64,000 bases of DNA from Melaminivora suipulveris. GTDB taxonomy: Bacteria > Pseudomonadota > Gammaproteobacteria > Burkholderiales > Burkholderiaceae_C. The notes beneath the pieces are model-generated. The model was not told where the DNA came from. It saw nothing but the letters and a program-made list of their open reading frames with translations, and ran no database searches. Of the stretch, positions 8,886-16,548 are shown in pieces. The position numbers were made by a program, and so were the translations under genes. The stretch's first letter is position 1. The number at the start of each line of letters is the position of its first letter. The DNA is taken from positions 1,368,501 through 1,432,500 of the forward strand of contig NZ_CP027667.1 of NCBI RefSeq assembly GCF_003008575.1, given 5' to 3'.

Positions 8886-9695
8886 ATGGACACCAGAAAC
8901 ATCGTCCTGAACGTCAACGGCATCGAGGTCATCTACAACCACGTGATCCTGGTGCTCAAGGGCGTGTCGCTGCAACTGCCCGAGCGCGGCATCGTCGCGC
9001 TGCTGGGCGGCAACGGCGCGGGCAAGACGACCACGCTGCGGGCGATCTCCAATTTGCTCAAGGGCGAGCGCGGCGAGGTCACCAAGGGCTCGATCGAGCT
9101 GCGCGGCGAGCGCATCGAGAACCTCTCGCCGGCCGACCTGGTCAAGCGCGGCGTGGTGCAGGTCATGGAAGGGCGCCACTGCTTCGCCCACTTGACCATC
9201 GAGGAGAACCTGCTCACCGGCGCCTACACCCGCACCGACAAGGCCGAGATCGCCGCCAACCTGGAGAAGGTCTACAACTACTTTCCCCGCCTGAAGACGC
9301 GCCGCACCAGCCAGGCGGCCTACACCTCGGGCGGCGAGCAGCAGATGTGCGCCATCGGCCGGGCCCTCATGTGCAACCCCTCCATCGTGCTGCTGGACGA
9401 GCCCTCCATGGGCCTGGCGCCGCAGATCGTCGAAGAGGTGTTCAACATCGTCAAGGACTTGAACGGCAAGGAGGGCACCACCTTCCTGCTGGCCGAACAG
9501 AACACCAACATGGCGCTGAAGTACGCCGACTACGGCTACATCATGGAAAGCGGCCGCATCGTCATGGACGGCCCGGCGCAGGAGCTGGCCAGCAACGAAG
9601 ACGTCAAGGAGTTCTACCTGGGCGTGGGCGGCGGCGAGAGGAAGAGCTTCAAGGACGTCAAGAGCTACAAGCGCCGCAAACGCTGGCTGGCCTGA
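8886..9695 (+). CDS. livF: Branched-chain amino acid-type ABC transporter ATP-binding protein LivF
   Basis: A 269-residue ABC ATPase of the LivF family. Walker A is GGNGAGKTTT (about residues 40-49), the signature region is TSGGEQQMCAIGRALM, and Walker B is IVLLDEPSMGLAP. The SGGEQQ signature with SMGLAP is typical of LivF and distinguishes it from LivG. The ATG at 8886 is preceded by GAGGCAGTGAGAG as a purine-rich ribosome binding region. It has an atypical basic C terminus (KSYKRRKRW). It should pair with LivG as the heterodimeric motor of the importer. Confidence 0.9.
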   Translation: MDTRNIVLNVNGIEVIYNHVILVLKGVSLQLPERGIVALLGGNGAGKTTTLRAISNLLKGERGEVTKGSIELRGERIENLSPADLVKRGVVQVMEGRHCFAHLTIEENLLTGAYTRTDKAEIAANLEKVYNYFPRLKTRRTSQAAYTSGGEQQMCAIGRALMCNPSIVLLDEPSMGLAPQIVEEVFNIVKDLNGKEGTTFLLAEQNTNMALKYADYGYIMESGRIVMDGPAQELASNEDVKEFYLGVGGGERKSFKDVKSYKRRKRWLA

Positions 9696-9791
9696 CAGTA
9701 CTTTTACTCACTTTTCAATAGCTACAGGCCCTTTATTCACAACGGCTTGCGGCTTTTTTCATCCGAAATCTGCAAACTGGAGCCATAGGGC

Positions 9792-11045
9792 ATGAGCATG
9801 ACGTCCTTCTACGACGCGCTGGAGACGCGCAGCAGCGCGGAGCGCGAAGCCGCTTTCATGGCCGCCCTGCCGCAACAGGTGGCCCACGCGCAGCAGGCGT
9901 CCAGCGCCTTTGCCGAGATCCTGGCGGGTGTGGACGCTCAGGCCGTGACCAGCCGCGAGGCCCTGGCGCACCTGCCTGTCACGCGCAAGACGCAACTGGC
10001 CGAGCGCCAGCAGGCCGAGCGCGAGCGCGACGTCTTCGGCGGCTTTGCCAGCATCGGCTTCGGCGCTGCCATGCCGCGCGTGTTCTCCAGCCCCGGCCCG
10101 CTGTACGAGCCCGAAGGCCAGCGGCGCGACTACTGGCGCATGGCGCGCGCGCTGTACGCCGCAGGCTTTCGCGCTGGCGAGCTGGTGCACAACTGCTTTT
10201 CCTACCACTTCGTGCCCGCCGGCTCGATGATGGAATCCGGCGCGCACGCGCTGGGCTGCACGGTGTTTCCAGGCGGCACGGGGCAGACCGAGCAGCAGGT
10301 ACAGGCCATGGCCGATCTGAAGCCCGCTGCCTACGCCGGCACGCCGAGCTTTCTGAAAATCATCGTCGAGAGGGCGCAGGAGATGGGCGTGGCCCTGCCC
10401 AGCCTGAAGAAGGCCATGCTCTCGGCCGAGGCGCTGCCGCCGTCGCTGCGCGATTGGTTCGGCGAGCGCGGCATTGCCGCCTACCAAAGCTACGGCACGG
10501 CCGACCTGGGCTTGATCGCCTACGAAACCAGTGCGCGCGAGGGTCTGGTGCTGGATGAAGGCGTGATCGTCGAGATCGTGCGCCCCGGCACTGGCGATCC
10601 GGTGCCCGAAGGCGAGGTGGGCGAGCTGGTGGTGACCACGCTGAACCCCGACTACCCGCTGATTCGCTTCGGCACGGGCGACCTGTCCGCAGTGTTGCCC
10701 GGCCAATGCCCCACCGGGCGCACCAACACGCGCATCAAGGGCTGGATGGGCCGCGCCGACCAGACGACCAAGGTGCGCGGCATGTTCGTGCATCCGGGAC
10801 AGATCGCCGCCGTGACCCGGCGCTTTCCGCAGGTGCAGCGCGCGCGCCTGGTGGTCAGCGGCGAAATGGCCAACGACCAGATGGTGCTGCACGTGGAGAC
10901 CACCGAGACCGCCGCCGGCTTCGCCCAGCAGGTGCAGGAAGCCCTGCGCGAAGTGACCAAGCTGCGTGGCGAGGTGCAGATGGTGGCGCCGGGCTCGCTG
11001 CCCAACGACGGCAAGGTCATCGAGGACGCGCGCAGCTACAAGTGA
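9792..11045 (+). CDS. PaaK-like phenylacetate-CoA ligase family protein
   Basis: A 417-residue AMP-forming ligase of the phenylacetate-CoA ligase type, which activates an aryl or alkyl carboxylate with ATP and CoA. The family's AMP-binding motif is seen as FSSPGPLYEP (about 97-106). YQSYGTADLGLIAYE near 231-245 is the adenine-pocket motif, followed by GELVVTTLNPDYPLIRFGTGD with the ribose-binding Asp. The C-terminal lid carries KVRGMFVHPGQI. PaaK enzymes have about 430 residues, so the length fits. The N-terminal motif is modified from the canonical SSGTTG (here SSPGP), so substrate or mechanism may differ. It closes the Liv cluster, with a 96-base gap after livF. Confidence 0.82.
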   Translation: MSMTSFYDALETRSSAEREAAFMAALPQQVAHAQQASSAFAEILAGVDAQAVTSREALAHLPVTRKTQLAERQQAERERDVFGGFASIGFGAAMPRVFSSPGPLYEPEGQRRDYWRMARALYAAGFRAGELVHNCFSYHFVPAGSMMESGAHALGCTVFPGGTGQTEQQVQAMADLKPAAYAGTPSFLKIIVERAQEMGVALPSLKKAMLSAEALPPSLRDWFGERGIAAYQSYGTADLGLIAYETSAREGLVLDEGVIVEIVRPGTGDPVPEGEVGELVVTTLNPDYPLIRFGTGDLSAVLPGQCPTGRTNTRIKGWMGRADQTTKVRGMFVHPGQIAAVTRRFPQVQRARLVVSGEMANDQMVLHVETTETAAGFAQQVQEALREVTKLRGEVQMVAPGSLPNDGKVIEDARSYK

Positions 11046-11069
11046 TCCACCGCGCCCCGGTGGCGCGCC

Positions 11070-11405
11070 TCACCAGATCACGTCGTGGTCTTCGGCGGCG
11101 CTGCGGCGCAGCATGTCGATGAGGGGCACGGCGCGCTGGCGCAGGCTCACGGCCTCGCGTGGCTGGCCGTCGCCGTCCTGCGCGGCGTCGTCGGTACCTT
11201 CGCCGCTGGCCTGGCCCTGCTCGCGCGCGGCGGCCTCTTCAGCCGCCGCCGCGGCTTGCAGCGCCTCGATGGCGGCGGGAATCTGTGCGACGGTGATGAT
11301 GCCGTGCGGCTCATCGCCCTTGCCGATGATCTTCAGCAGCTGACGGCCATTGGCCTCCAGCATGATGACGTCGGCGGTGGAGCGGGACTTGAATTTGTAG
11401 AGCAT
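11070..11405 (-). CDS. DUF1840 domain-containing protein
   Basis: A 111-residue protein starting MLYKFKSRSTADVIML, which I recognise as DUF1840, a small uncharacterised family common in Burkholderiales. The N-terminal 45 residues hold the conserved core (NGRQLLKIIGK). A low-complexity Ala/Glu-rich linker follows, then a helical end. The ATG at 11405 is preferred over the in-frame TTG at 11411 because GAGGA sits 6 bases upstream of the ATG. It converges with the PaaK-like gene. The function is unknown. Confidence 0.8.
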   Translation of the reverse strand: MLYKFKSRSTADVIMLEANGRQLLKIIGKGDEPHGIITVAQIPAAIEALQAAAAAEEAAAREQGQASGEGTDDAAQDGDGQPREAVSLRQRAVPLIDMLRRSAAEDHDVIW

Positions 11406-11459
11406 GCGCAATCCTCGGTGGGTGGTGACTGTCGTGCGCCGAGGATAAGCCGCCGCGCC

Positions 11460-12746
11460 TCAATCGGCTGCAGCGCAAGCGCCCTCGTACATGTAGGAGC
11501 GATCGAAGGGGTAGTCGCTTTGCGCGCCCTTCAGGCTGCCGTCGTCGCCGCGCCCGCTGGGGCGCGTGGCCAGGATCTGGTGCAGCGCGATCCAGCCACG
11601 CTCAAACGCCAGCGCGCAACCGGCCAGGTACAGCCGGTAGGCGCGCAGGGCGCGCTCGCCGCGCTCCTGGCCGTGCTGGGCCACCAGGATGGCCAGCGCC
11701 TCGTCCTGGCGCGCCTCCAGCGCGTCCGACCAGGCCCACAGGGTGCGCGCGTAGTGCGGGCGCAGGTTTTCCGTGTCCACCATCTCCAGGCCGCTGGCGG
11801 CCATCTCGTGCAGCGCCACGCTCACGTGCAGCAACTCGCCGCCGGGGAAGATATAGCGCTCGATGAAGTCGCCCATGCCCGCGCCCAGGCCGTCGTTGTC
11901 CAGGCCGCCGGCGGTGATGCCGTGGTTCAGCAGCAACCCGCCGGGGCGCAACAGGCGGTGCACGGTGCCGAAATAGCGCCCCATCTGCGTGCGCCCGACA
12001 TGTTCGAACATGCCCACCGAGGCGATCTTGTCGAAGGGCTGCGGCGTCTGCAGCTCGCGGTAGTCCAGCAGTTGCATGCGCACCCGGCCCGACAGGCCGC
12101 GCTCGTCGATCAGCCGCTGCACATGGGCGTGCTGGTTGTGCGACAGGGTGATGCCCGTGGCGTCGACGCCGTAGTGCTCGGCGGCCCACAGCAGCAGGCC
12201 GCCCCAGCCGGCGCCGACGTCCAGAAAGCGCTCGCCAGGGCGCAGCATGAGCTTTTTGCAGATGTGGTCCAGCTTGGCCTCCTGCGCCTGCGCCAGGGTC
12301 ATGTCCGCGCCTTGGTAATAGGCGCAGGAATACACGCGGCGCGGATCGAGCCACAGGGCGTAGAAGTCGTCGGACAGGTCGTAGTGGAATTCGATGTTCT
12401 GCGCATCGCCGGCCAGCGTGTGCGCGGCCATGGAACGCGCGCGCGCCAGCACCCGCTGCCACCAGCCCATCTGCACGTCGCGCGCCGGATCGAGCCGCAG
12501 CAGCGCCGCCGCCGCGGTCATCAGCTGGCGCATGCTGCCCTCCAGCGCCACGCGGCCCTCGACGATGGCCGCGCCGACGTTGCCGATCTCGCCCATGGCC
12601 AGCGCCACCACGGCCATGCGGTCGGCCAGGCGCAGGCGCACGTCGGCGTCGGCGCGGCCCAGGCGGGCGCCATCGGGCAGCTCCACCGCCACGCCCACCG
12701 GCGACAGGGCCAGGTGCTCTTCCAGCGAGTTCAGCAAGTTTTTCAT
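11460..12746 (-). CDS. cfa: Cyclopropane-fatty-acyl-phospholipid synthase family methyltransferase
   Basis: A 428-residue SAM-dependent enzyme that adds a methylene bridge across cis double bonds of membrane phospholipid acyl chains, or a close homologue. The C-terminal domain has FHYDLSDDFYALWLDP, YSCAYY, the SAM-binding motif FLDVGAGWGGLLLWAAEHYG and GITLSHNQ, all in the order of Cfa/CMAS enzymes. The N-terminal 120 residues form the lipid-binding-like domain. The length is slightly above E. coli Cfa (382). The start at 12746 is set by AGGAGGG 8 bases upstream. Cyclopropane lipids are typically made in stationary phase or under acid stress. Confidence 0.87.
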   Translation of the reverse strand: MKNLLNSLEEHLALSPVGVAVELPDGARLGRADADVRLRLADRMAVVALAMGEIGNVGAAIVEGRVALEGSMRQLMTAAAALLRLDPARDVQMGWWQRVLARARSMAAHTLAGDAQNIEFHYDLSDDFYALWLDPRRVYSCAYYQGADMTLAQAQEAKLDHICKKLMLRPGERFLDVGAGWGGLLLWAAEHYGVDATGITLSHNQHAHVQRLIDERGLSGRVRMQLLDYRELQTPQPFDKIASVGMFEHVGRTQMGRYFGTVHRLLRPGGLLLNHGITAGGLDNDGLGAGMGDFIERYIFPGGELLHVSVALHEMAASGLEMVDTENLRPHYARTLWAWSDALEARQDEALAILVAQHGQERGERALRAYRLYLAGCALAFERGWIALHQILATRPSGRGDDGSLKGAQSDYPFDRSYMYEGACAAAD

Positions 12747-13067
12747 CTCGTGCCCTCCTGCTTGTCCGGTGCCAGCGTCACCAGGGATTCTTGAAGCGAG
12801 GGGGGCGAGGGTCAAGGGATGCCGGCCGACACGCTCGCGGGGCATTGGCTGACACCAAGGGCACAGACGGCCCAGCAGGAGAAATTCGCATCAAAACCGA
12901 CCTCAGCCGACGCCCATCAAGCGTTTTAAGCTATCGATATGATTGCAAAAACTGGCGCAGACCCGCCCCGATCCGCAGCACCCCGAACCCCAGACCGCAG
13001 CCGGCACTTCCGGCTGTGGCCTAATAACGCCCTTTCGCCATTTTTTCCTTTCGATTCAGGACTCATC
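12747..13067. other. Intergenic region between cfa and small basic-protein gene
   Basis: This 321-bp stretch separates divergent genes. I see no coding sequence with a credible start and no strong hairpin. An AT-rich patch at about 12921-12945 (TTTTAAGCTATCGATATGAT) may hold a promoter. AGGACTCATC before the ATG at 13068 supplies a ribosome binding site. Confidence 0.4.
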
Positions 13068-13229
13068 ATGGGCAACAAAATCGTCACCGAAGCCGACCGC
13101 AAGGCCACTCCGCGTCCCACCCCCATGCCCGGCATGCCCCAGGTCAGGCACGGCCGTGGCCAGCGCATCAGTCTGGAGCGCGGCGTGAACACGCACCACA
13201 AGAAGAACCCCGGCAAGCGCCATCGTTGA
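13068..13229 (+). CDS. Small basic hypothetical protein (53 aa)
   Basis: The 53-residue product begins MGNKIVTEADRKATPRPTP and ends HHKKNPGKRHR. It is strongly basic and rich in Arg, His and Pro with no hydrophobic core. It resembles in style small ribosome- or nucleic-acid-associated proteins, but I do not recognise it. The gene has its own AGGA ribosome binding site and an intrinsic terminator 20 bases after the stop. Both support it being real. It is the last chromosomal gene before the ICE: the attachment core lies in its terminator. Confidence 0.65.
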   Translation: MGNKIVTEADRKATPRPTPMPGMPQVRHGRGQRISLERGVNTHHKKNPGKRHR

Positions 13230-13249
13230 TTGGCTGCCGCGTTTCGAAC

Positions 13250-13274
13250 AAGCCCTCCGCGCGAGGGCTTTTTC
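13250..13274 (+). terminator. Intrinsic terminator of the small basic-protein gene
   Basis: AAGCCCTC (13250-13257) pairs with GAGGGCTT (13263-13270) around a CGCGC loop, and the T-run extends to 13273. It stands 20 bases after the stop at 13229. The T-tract overlaps the ICE attachment core TTTTTCAT, so insertion of the element preserves the terminator. Confidence 0.85.
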
Positions 13275-13276
13275 AT
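13269..13276 (+). other. Putative attL core of Tn4371-family ICE (TTTTTCAT)
   Basis: TTTTTCAT at 13269-13276 equals the 8-bp attachment core known for Tn4371-family ICEs. It lies 175 bases before the integrase start, exactly where the chromosome-like sequence ends and ICE-type genes begin. The matching attR copy would be past the right end of the window and cannot be seen here. Confidence 0.75.
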
Positions 13277-13451
13277 TTCACCATGACTCCAGCACCGAAC
13301 TTCGCTGGACTACGCCGAAGCCCGATACAGCAGGTTTATCAATAACTTAGGCGAGTCCAACATATGCCGGTGCTTTCCGAAACCTGACCTGGCTTCCCCT
13401 CTGCTGGCCCCTACAAGGCTCCTGGGAATCGGGTCTTTCCGAGGAGTCATC

Positions 13452-14648
13452 ATGGCGAAAATCAAACTCACCAAGTCCGCAGTCGATGCGGCACAACCCC
13501 AGGCGCAGGCCGTCGAACTCCGGGACACGCTGGTGCCCGGCTTCCTGTGCAAGGTTACACCAGCGGGCCGCAAGGTGTTCATGCTCCAGTACCGCACGAA
13601 CGCTGGCGAGCGACGCAAGCCCGCCCTGGGCTTGTATGGGGAACTGACGGTCGAACAGGCCCGCTCGCTGGCCCAGGAATGGCTGGCCGAGGTTCGCCGA
13701 GGCGGCGACCCCAGCGCGGCCAAGGCCGCCGCCCGTTCAGCCCCCACGGTCAAGGAGCTGTGCACCAAGTTCATGGAGGACTACTCCAAACAGCGCAACA
13801 AGCCCAGCACCCAGCGCGGGTATCAGGCCGTCATCGACCGTTGCATCGTTCCGATGCTGGGCCGTTTGAAGGTTCAGGACGTGAAGCGGCCGGACGTGGC
13901 CACGGCGATGAAGAAGATGGCGCACAAGCCCGCCGAGGCCAACCGTGCTTTCAGCGTGATGCGCAAGATGTTCAACCTGGCCGAGGTGTGGGGCCATCGG
14001 CCCGACGGCACCAACCCCTGCCGCCACGTCCCGATGTACCCCAACGGCAAGGCCACCCACCTCATCAGCGACGAGGACATGGGCAAGCTCTTTCGGCGAC
14101 TGGAGCACATCGAAGCCGAGGGTCTGGAAAACTACGTCATCCCGCTGGCGATCCGCCTGCAATTCGAGTTTGCCGGCCGCCGCTCGGAAATCGTGACACT
14201 CCAATGGGATTGGGTCGATCTGGACAACCGCCGCGTGGTCTGGCCGGACAGCAAGACGGGTGGCATGTCCAAGCCCATGAGCGAGGAAGCCTATCGGCTG
14301 CTCTCGACGGCGCCACGGCAGGAAGGCATTCCCTACGTGCTGCCGTCGCCGAACCATCCCGGCAAGCACCTGACCACGGGCGAGTATTACGGCGGCTGGA
14401 GCCGTGCGCTCAAGGCGGCGGGCGCCACGCACGTCGGAACGCATGGCATCCGCCACCGCTCGGCCACCGACATTGCCAACTCGGGCATCCCGGTCAAGGT
14501 CGGCATGGCGCTGACGGCGCACAAGACCGTGGCGATGTTCATGCGCTACGTCCACACCGAGGACGACCCGGTGCGCAAGGCCGCCGAGCTGGTGGCGAAC
14601 CGGCGCAAGACGATCACCGGGGCGCAACGGCCCGCGGAGGTGGCCTGA
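13452..14648 (+). CDS. int: Tyrosine-type site-specific integrase (DUF4102 / P4-like)
   Basis: A 398-residue recombinase that should integrate and excise the element at TTTTTCAT. It has an N-terminal DUF4102 arm-binding domain (LRDTLVPGFLCKVTPAGRK, about 23-41), a core-binding domain (about 98-190) and a C-terminal catalytic domain. Visible catalytic residues are Arg244 in AGRRSE, Lys268 in DSKTG, His331 and Arg334 in HGIRHR, His357 in AHKT, and the nucleophile Tyr366 in MRYVH. All expected residues are present, so it is probably active. CGAGGAGTCATC directly precedes the ATG at 13452. It reads inward from the left end, as in other Tn4371-like ICEs. Confidence 0.93.
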   Translation: MAKIKLTKSAVDAAQPQAQAVELRDTLVPGFLCKVTPAGRKVFMLQYRTNAGERRKPALGLYGELTVEQARSLAQEWLAEVRRGGDPSAAKAAARSAPTVKELCTKFMEDYSKQRNKPSTQRGYQAVIDRCIVPMLGRLKVQDVKRPDVATAMKKMAHKPAEANRAFSVMRKMFNLAEVWGHRPDGTNPCRHVPMYPNGKATHLISDEDMGKLFRRLEHIEAEGLENYVIPLAIRLQFEFAGRRSEIVTLQWDWVDLDNRRVVWPDSKTGGMSKPMSEEAYRLLSTAPRQEGIPYVLPSPNHPGKHLTTGEYYGGWSRALKAAGATHVGTHGIRHRSATDIANSGIPVKVGMALTAHKTVAMFMRYVHTEDDPVRKAAELVANRRKTITGAQRPAEVA

Positions 14649-14845
14649 CCAGGAAGACGCCTGCGTCGGCGGGAGCCTTATTGGGTAGCGCGGCCTTGAT
14701 CTTGGTACAGGCCCACTCGAATTTTCTGCTCGACACGACATCAACCTCTGCCAAGAGGTATCGATTTAGTGCTTTAGTATCCAATCTATTCCCCCTAGGC
14801 ACTTCACATTCGGCTCGGCATACTGATCGGTAGGAAAGGCAACGC

Positions 14846-15820
14846 ATGACATCTCAGAGCAACCCCCAGGAGTTTCACCGTGGACCGCAGATAACGCTGT
14901 CGATGCAACTCACGGCTGAACAGCTCGCTGTAATGAAGGAATGGCACGCGAGCGTTCCCACTCTCTATTTCTTAGATATTTGCGTTGTTGGAGCAACAAA
15001 GCTTTCCGATGCCGCCCTGGAAAGAGACGCTCGCAAGAAAAGACTCGTTGAGCACCTTCAAAATTTGGATAGATCCCAACATGCCTTCTCGTACCTTTTG
15101 GCCGTGTTGGAAAAGGTAAGCGATTCACGCGGTGTAGCTACAGATGCTGAGCTGGAGGAGCAGATTTTGGGTGATCTCACCGCACTACGTGCGTTCTTCA
15201 AGAATGCTCGCGTGCATGAGCCCGATGAGTTCGTGATCCAGTTCCTCAGAGATTTGAGACGACAGCCCATCGAACTTCAACGATCCAACTACCTGAGTTT
15301 CTTGGAGGCGGTCAACAACCGGTTCGTACTTAAAGATCCAGTAGCACCAGCACTCAGACTCCAGAAAGCTAAAGAGATATTGAATGAGGCGGACTCCTTG
15401 TCGATCAGTAGACAGCAGCCGGTAGTAGCCTTGGCGTTAGCTTGCCTCTACGGAAATCGGGCTGCCAAGAAGCTAATGAAGTTCAAATCGACGGCTGAGG
15501 AATTCAATGCAGAGAACGCGCTGGCCGACATCATGGCAATACCACGATTAGCACGGTTTAAGCTGGAAATTGAATACATGGGACGCCAGGGAGGGAGATA
15601 TTTACGATTGGATTTCATAACTGACGACGATGGACTTATCGGCGTGCTAGATTGCTTTGAGCCCACCGCAGTGAAGCATGAAAACTCAAGCGATGTGTCC
15701 GGCACGCAATACACATTCACTGTAAAGTTAAAGCGGCTTTTGACAGAGATAGGGCCAGACGAATACGAGGAACTTCTCGATCTACTCATCGCCGAATCAG
15801 GAGTGACACCAGAGATGTGA
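14846..15820 (+). CDS. Hypothetical protein with PIN-like features
   Basis: A 324-residue protein I cannot name. TLYFLDICVV (about 39-48) has the shape of a PIN-nuclease first strand with its acidic residue. VVALALACLYGNRAAKKLM (about 193-211), followed by ENALADIMAIPRL, resembles the later helices of PIN-like proteins. The last third (about 230-324) is a mixed alpha/beta domain with many acidic residues. AGGAAAGG lies upstream of the ATG. The gene is noticeably more AT-rich than the integrase and sits in the accessory slot next to it. It was therefore probably acquired separately and may be a defence or toxin-type function; that is inference. Confidence 0.55.
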   Translation: MTSQSNPQEFHRGPQITLSMQLTAEQLAVMKEWHASVPTLYFLDICVVGATKLSDAALERDARKKRLVEHLQNLDRSQHAFSYLLAVLEKVSDSRGVATDAELEEQILGDLTALRAFFKNARVHEPDEFVIQFLRDLRRQPIELQRSNYLSFLEAVNNRFVLKDPVAPALRLQKAKEILNEADSLSISRQQPVVALALACLYGNRAAKKLMKFKSTAEEFNAENALADIMAIPRLARFKLEIEYMGRQGGRYLRLDFITDDDGLIGVLDCFEPTAVKHENSSDVSGTQYTFTVKLKRLLTEIGPDEYEELLDLLIAESGVTPEM

Positions 15821-16230
15821 GGCGTTGAGCACGGCGGGGATGTGCGTGTAACCAGTGCCTTCGATCCACCGCCACTTGCCAGGACCGTATCTTCTTGCTC
15901 GAAGGAGCAACGTTCCAGCGGACCTACAAGGCGCTTCGTGCTCACCATCGCGCACCGCAGTCGCAGGGGGCTCGACGGCGAGATCGGGGGAATGAAACTC
16001 CAGTAGTAACCGGGTGCCCCAATGTTCCGCTGTCGGCCTTACTGCTCAAGCCTTTGCTGGGGCTGAACGGGCCGCAGATCGTTGAGTGGGCTTGTGTCGT
16101 GGTGGCTCAAGACTGGCAGCCCGAGGCTTGCCAACGCGGTGATCCGGGGCGAAGTCTCGTCGACAGGGTTCACTGGTGGTAAAATTCAGCGGTATCTGCG
16201 CTCGTCGCAGCCCGTGAGAAAGCAAGCGCC
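15821..16230. other. Intergenic region before the XRE-IetAS operon
   Basis: This 410-bp stretch holds no gene I can support. A 95-codon plus-strand frame at 15895-16182 has an odd composition and no ribosome binding site. The last 60 bases are the presumed promoter and leader of the XRE gene, with GAGAAAG ahead of its ATG. The rest may be a remnant of older accessory DNA. Confidence 0.4.
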
Positions 16231-16548
16231 ATGAATGTTGGACAAGCCATTCGACTGTGCCGAACGCAACGGGGCGCCTCTCAAAGCGCCATTGCGAGCA
16301 GAGCCAATTGCTCCGTATCCTACCTGTCGATGCTTGAGAACAATAAGCGCGACCCGACACTTTCGACGGTCACCAAGATTGCCGAGGCGTTGCATGTGCC
16401 TGTCGGCCTGCTGTTCGTTCTGGCTGCCGATCAAAATGAACTGGGTGCGATCGACGAGCACCTCGCCGATCAGTTGATGCAGTCTGCGCTGGCATCGCTG
16501 GGAACATCGACCAACCTGACAGCGCATGTGGGAGGCCACTATGGCTAA
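16231..16548 (+). CDS. XRE-family helix-turn-helix regulator of the IetAS-like operon
   Basis: A 105-residue protein with a Cro/CI-type HTH in residues 4-60: AIRLCRTQRGASQSAIASRA, then SVSYLSMLENNKRDPTLSTV with the recognition helix, then KIAEALHVPVGLLF. The C-terminal 40 residues are short and acidic, possibly a dimerisation or partner-binding tail. Its stop overlaps the ATPase start by 8 bases (ATGGCTAA), so the two are translationally coupled. The likely role is autoregulation of the ATPase-protease operon, inferred from position. Confidence 0.85.
   Translation: MNVGQAIRLCRTQRGASQSAIASRANCSVSYLSMLENNKRDPTLSTVTKIAEALHVPVGLLFVLAADQNELGAIDEHLADQLMQSALASLGTSTNLTAHVGGHYG

Noticed and set aside
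9755..9762. Another TTTTTCAT copy, possible attachment site
   Set aside because: It lies 3.5 kb inside ordinary chromosome and between two genes of the Liv cluster. No ICE-type gene adjoins it. An 8-bp word recurs by chance in T-runs.
13230..13451. tRNA gene as integration target
   Set aside because: No cloverleaf or tRNA 3' end sequence was found at the junction. The terminator T-tract with TTTTTCAT explains the insertion.
15895..16182. 95-codon plus-strand frame before the XRE gene
   Set aside because: No ribosome binding site, no family resemblance, and unusual composition. Treated as intergenic.
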